DNA of 64,000 nucleotides, taken from Albugo candida. Its lineage: Eukaryota; Oomycota; Peronosporomycetes; Albuginales; Albuginaceae. The DNA lies in assembly GCA_905220665.1 (NCBI GenBank), contig CAJNAR010000019.1, positions 186,001 through 250,000 of the forward strand, written 5' to 3'. The position numbers were made by a program, and so were the translations under genes. Within the stretch, counting starts at the first letter, position 1; each line of letters begins with the position of its first letter. Below are positions 61,301 to 64,000 of the stretch, piece by piece. A model generated the notes under the pieces. That model did not search any database. It saw only the letters and a program-made list of their open reading frames with translations, and was not told the DNA's origin.

Positions 61301-64000
61301 AGTAAGTTGGTTATCTAGTGCTTCAAACATGACGGCAAATCGGCCGGATTCAGCCGCGGGTAGTTGAAAAGCAATTTCAGCTCCTACGTTGCTCAAGACG
61401 CGTGCAGTAGGTATATGTCCGAGTATGAACGCTTCCAGCTCACTCTCTCGACAATCTCCGTTCTTGACTAGTGTGAAGTTATAGCCTGCTCCATATCGGT
61501 TTTTAAGAAACAAAGATGATCCACAACAGCGAAGTTCTCCTTCAGCCATTATAGCGATACGATCACCTAGAATGTCAGCCTCATCCATAAAATGGGTGGT
61601 AAGAACTATTACTCGGTTCTGTCGATTATTCAAGAGTGTCTCCCACGTACTGCGTCGACTATAGGGATCCATACCGGATGTGGGCTCGTCAAGAAACACT
61701 AATGAGCTGTCACCCAAGAGACTGATAGCGACGGATAATTTTCGCTTCATTCCGCCAGAAAGGGAAGCAGATAAAACCTGACGCTTTTCTGTGAGACCGA
61801 CTTCCTTGATTTTGGAACTAATTATCTCTTTCAGCTCACTTCCATGATATCCCTTTATACGAGCATAAAACATCAAATGCTCCTCTACTGTCAGCAGCGA
61901 GTATAGCACATCATGCTGGAAGCATAAGCCTAGTGATTGCCGTATACTGCCTAGGTCATTCTTTAGGGATAATCCTCCAAAAGATGCATCACCTCCACTC
62001 GGTGCAAGCATCCCTGTCAGCATCGATATAAGTGTCGTCTTCCCTGCACCATTATGACCTAGTAAGCAGGTGATTTGACCTTTGTACATCGATAAACTCA
62101 TGCCTTTAACGGCTACTTTAGTCCCTCCTGGAACTGCAAACTCTTTTTTGATATCTTTTATTACCAGAGCGTCTCCGTTTTGTTCTTGATTTGATAAATC
62201 AGCACTCACAGGCTCCACATGGTCGTTCGAGACGGTGGGCACCCCTCTAGCATCCAGTTCGGCCGCAGCCATTATCTTTTGCTTCCCGCGTAGCCCTCTC
62301 CAGTAAGCTCGAGATATAGGGAAGTACCATTTTTCGGTCGTCCCGAACTCTTTTGGAAGAACTCGGTCAAAGTATAGACCCAAAATCGTATACAGCAGTA
62401 AATCCAGAATTAAGAACCCGATGCAAGTATTGAATGTAAAATTATCCACAAGCTCATTGGCATTCCCAAAGTTGATGCCAATTCCCGTAGACTCAGCTTT
62501 TGCCAACTGATCCACTCCCAGCGCCAATGCCACTGGTGACAATAAACAAGCTGCGCTTTTGGAACCCAAATTTGTACTTGGAGTGAGAGCCGAGGATATG
62601 AAATACATCAAAAAGAAAAGGACAATGCCAGTAAATGATCCAGTTCTAGCGCGTGAAAATAAACTGCTGATGAGATATCCAAACGCCAAGACGCTCAAGC
62701 TGAAGAAAAAGAAGAAAAAGAACAATAAAACGATGTCACTATTGGCAAAGATGCCAATTTTGCCGCCAATTGATTGTAGAACGCTAGCAATGAAGTATAT
62801 TATAATATATGTCAGATACCATGATGCGAATATAGCAGGTTCGTTCACTCCGAGAATCTTCATATATTCTTTTGACCTTGATTCCTTCTCCTGAATCAGC
62901 ACTGTGAGAATCCGGGAGATAGCGTACAAGTACGACAAAATGAATAACAATGCAAAGACGTTGCTTATAGATTCGTAAAATGGGGAAGAAATAAAGGACT
63001 GGCTCGGAAACGGGGACACCGTGGATCCAAACATAACTTGTGGCATTATCCGCAGTGGTTTGAGTAAGATTTCTTGTTGCTCGGAACTCATATTTAGCAC
63101 CTCGGTACGAGCAGCAGCTCGACTAGAAAATGCGAAAGAGAGTGTATTAATGATCACAAAATCTTTCTGGATGGTTTCCAAGAATTTCTCGTCGAGTGAT
63201 TGTGATGCTTTCGAAATGGCATCGATTTGTTGACAATTTCCGGTCGTAGTTTTGGTAATTGAATTCCAGTCAGGCATACATGTCAAAAACCGCGTGACAA
63301 GTGTCTGCAATGTCGAGAATCCCCGAAGAGTGTATTGGGAGTAGTATTCAGTATTGATTAGACGCTGAAATGGAGACTCGAATGCAGGATCGCCAAGTGT
63401 ATGAGGCACACTGCTTTGTGAACTTCGATCCAACGTTGCATTCATTCGGATTGAAAATTCAATATCCATATACTTGCCGATCATATCTTCATCTGGATAT
63501 CGTTCAAATACAATCGCGGCATAGATTTTTGGGTTAGAAATAGACATGCCGTATTCTCGGCTAGTGATATAGGATTCCAAGCTAGTTTCATCATCAAAAA
63601 ATAGCACACTATCTTCAATAGAGGGTATCATGAGTTGACCTTCAATAGTTGAGATATTGCTTCTGGAAACTGGTGTCCTTGGATACCAAGTTTTTAGAGT
63701 TTCAAAGTAGTAACGACGTGTAAAGGTATTGTCTGGGGCAATGGCAAGCTTGTATATAACTTGTATTCTATCTCGACAGTCTGGTGGTATTAATCGAGCC
63801 GATACAATGGAAGAGTTGATTCCCACCGAACCATTCAACGCTATCAGCTCTTTGCATCGTTTAGTAGCTAATGGATTATCTGGAATAGGAAGTAGGGCTT
63901 CAGCAGTACGTAAGCCTAGGTAGAGTAACAGTCCTGACATGCTCAACTCTGTCATGACGTATTTACCAGCAGGTAACCATCCATTAAAAACATTCAGCTT
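58361..64000 (-). CDS. ABC transporter, subfamily A (full-size), 5' end outside window
   Basis: The reading frame is open to the window edge; the first internal methionine (63955) gives 1,864 residues, but codons before it (KLNVFNGWLPAGKYV) are in frame and precede the first membrane helix, so the true start lies beyond 64000. The layout is TM1, a large extracytosolic loop of about 280 residues, five more helices, NBD1 (Walker A GHNGAGKTT about 630, signature LSGGMKRKLS about 733, Walker B LVFLDEPTSGMDP), then a second half with a loop of about 240 residues, TM helices and NBD2 (GINGAGKTTTMKMM about 1490, LSGGNKRKLS about 1588, IIFLDEPSTGMDP). The large loops and paired NBDs with the downstream regulatory domain (TLEEVFIKVAE; TLEQIFNYFA) define ABCA. 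Members move lipids across membranes; substrate unknown. Confidence 0.94.
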   Translation of the reverse strand, partial: KLNVFNGWLPAGKYVMTELSMSGLLLYLGLRTAEALLPIPDNPLATKRCKELIALNGSVGINSSIVSARLIPPDCRDRIQVIYKLAIAPDNTFTRRYYFETLKTWYPRTPVSRSNISTIEGQLMIPSIEDSVLFFDDETSLESYITSREYGMSISNPKIYAAIVFERYPDEDMIGKYMDIEFSIRMNATLDRSSQSSVPHTLGDPAFESPFQRLINTEYYSQYTLRGFSTLQTLVTRFLTCMPDWNSITKTTTGNCQQIDAISKASQSLDEKFLETIQKDFVIINTLSFAFSSRAAARTEVLNMSSEQQEILLKPLRIMPQVMFGSTVSPFPSQSFISSPFYESISNVFALLFILSYLYAISRILTVLIQEKESRSKEYMKILGVNEPAIFASWYLTYIIIYFIASVLQSIGGKIGIFANSDIVLLFFFFFFFSLSVLAFGYLISSLFSRARTGSFTGIVLFFLMYFISSALTPSTNLGSKSAACLLSPVALALGVDQLAKAESTGIGINFGNANELVDNFTFNTCIGFLILDLLLYTILGLYFDRVLPKEFGTTEKWYFPISRAYWRGLRGKQKIMAAAELDARGVPTVSNDHVEPVSADLSNQEQNGDALVIKDIKKEFAVPGGTKVAVKGMSLSMYKGQITCLLGHNGAGKTTLISMLTGMLAPSGGDASFGGLSLKNDLGSIRQSLGLCFQHDVLYSLLTVEEHLMFYARIKGYHGSELKEIISSKIKEVGLTEKRQVLSASLSGGMKRKLSVAISLLGDSSLVFLDEPTSGMDPYSRRSTWETLLNNRQNRVIVLTTHFMDEADILGDRIAIMAEGELRCCGSSLFLKNRYGAGYNFTLVKNGDCRESELEAFILGHIPTARVLSNVGAEIAFQLPAAESGRFAVMFEALDNQLTELGLLSYGISVTTLEEVFIKVAEASDESNQHTLEKEVRAPPTHQSAPAQSQPELGSRAKFLGHLEALILKRFRIAKRDRRVVIFSGLLPVALLLAGFIILKSSSLTKNDEKLAVTSDKLRFGSDMIVPYYCHGSDEGNMCSQVMSRLYTGGITDAISNESFRSPPYPSPQAQVFGVEYSPPSFNATDSTGYCLRFGEKVYARGFGEVSGTTENVRTKPYPGQYGGFLIHASEVDHVFGYHTSINTSVAHAAVLFKAQIDQALYRLLSNNGRVISRTSTSSPLTLQVNSYPLPYTAASLSVRGSFLSFISCLFIVIAFAFFPTSVVGFLVKEKQPEHNCKHQQLVSGVSLPAFWIANYIWDFITYIIPFLAAIIMIQAFEIASLTGKDCIGCTDETYGAVVLNFFLFGLAICPFSYVCTYFFREHSSSQTYIIMVNFIFGLGLLVVSFVLDIFESSKGVNKVLKFFYRLSPLYCLGAGLLNLSVHEIKAALLLTGASSPYSMDLMGWELLYQAIDTVLYLSLAVGIDYLLSFPKIKAAVFKDPNIQDAPFQEEEDVGAEAERVRRGLADNDSVVLRGIRKVYKGNKVAVRDLSFGLPKGECFGFLGINGAGKTTTMKMMTGDILPTAGGGSLGGYDILTQQLQVRQLIGYCPQFDALYELLSVREHLELFARIKGVAKAQLKDVTDTLMHQMNLDDFEHKLAGTLSGGNKRKLSVAIAMIGSPRIIFLDEPSTGMDPVSRRFMWNVIANISTHTKESTIVLTTHSMEECEALCTRVGIMVGGRLRCLGSVQHLKSRYGNGVMLEVKLQQPTMSEVLKLAQDRFQLSEGEVGAEISKDHLLDACDRLGDSSWFDKITSKHSTGYIVASIIERDGLIRPEQFCSWWLTEARFLAMDSFLKSSFGPSSVELLERQNDLSRYRLTGDPNVALRLSNVFKCIEKGKDECHIREYAVSQTTLEQIFNYFASQQGEEVEVARGLVGV

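Overview
This is a nuclear segment of a eukaryote, most likely a plant-parasitic oomycete. Albugo (white rust) is my best guess, but that is an inference. The reasons are dense genes separated by short gaps, many long single-exon genes, and introns that are almost all 48-61 nt with GT..AG ends. There are flagellate cell-biology genes (CEP104, centrin) and a cluster of small secreted effector-like genes. Base composition is moderately AT-rich. No tRNA, rRNA, CRISPR or intact transposon was recognised.

Left part (1-29.4 kb): a partial unknown CDS, an MFS sugar transporter, a multi-intron LarE-type PP-loop sulfurtransferase (minus), ribosomal protein eL27, a secretory-pathway MNN1-like mannosyltransferase, a 4,115-residue DUF3638-type protein, a zuotin-like J-protein, a Cys-rich single-pass membrane protein, and a membrane-anchored purple acid phosphatase. 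CEP104 (minus) and RTF1 (plus) follow as a divergent pair. Splicing was rebuilt by eye for every gene with introns, and each joined CDS has a length divisible by three.

Middle (29.4-38.7 kb): a gene-poor island between RTF1 and CBP20. It holds three intact small secreted-protein genes and one broken paralogue, all on the minus strand. Upstream elements and 3' flanks are shared between copies, the signature of tandem duplication and decay typical of effector loci.

Right part (38.7-64 kb): CBP20, a three-repeat MYB factor, centrin, NOC2, an EGF-type membrane protein, an unknown three-exon gene, MRE11, a GTPBP1/2-like GTPase, a small coiled-coil repeat protein in a second gene-poor gap, an OCRL/INPP5B-type inositol 5-phosphatase with RhoGAP domain, and a full-size ABCA transporter cut by the window end.

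Most genes are independent housekeeping units (translation, transcription elongation, cap binding, ribosome biogenesis, DNA repair, membrane traffic) rather than a pathway cluster. The parts most worth a second look are the effector island, the eukaryotic LarE, the giant DUF3638 fusion, and the 18-residue-repeat protein.
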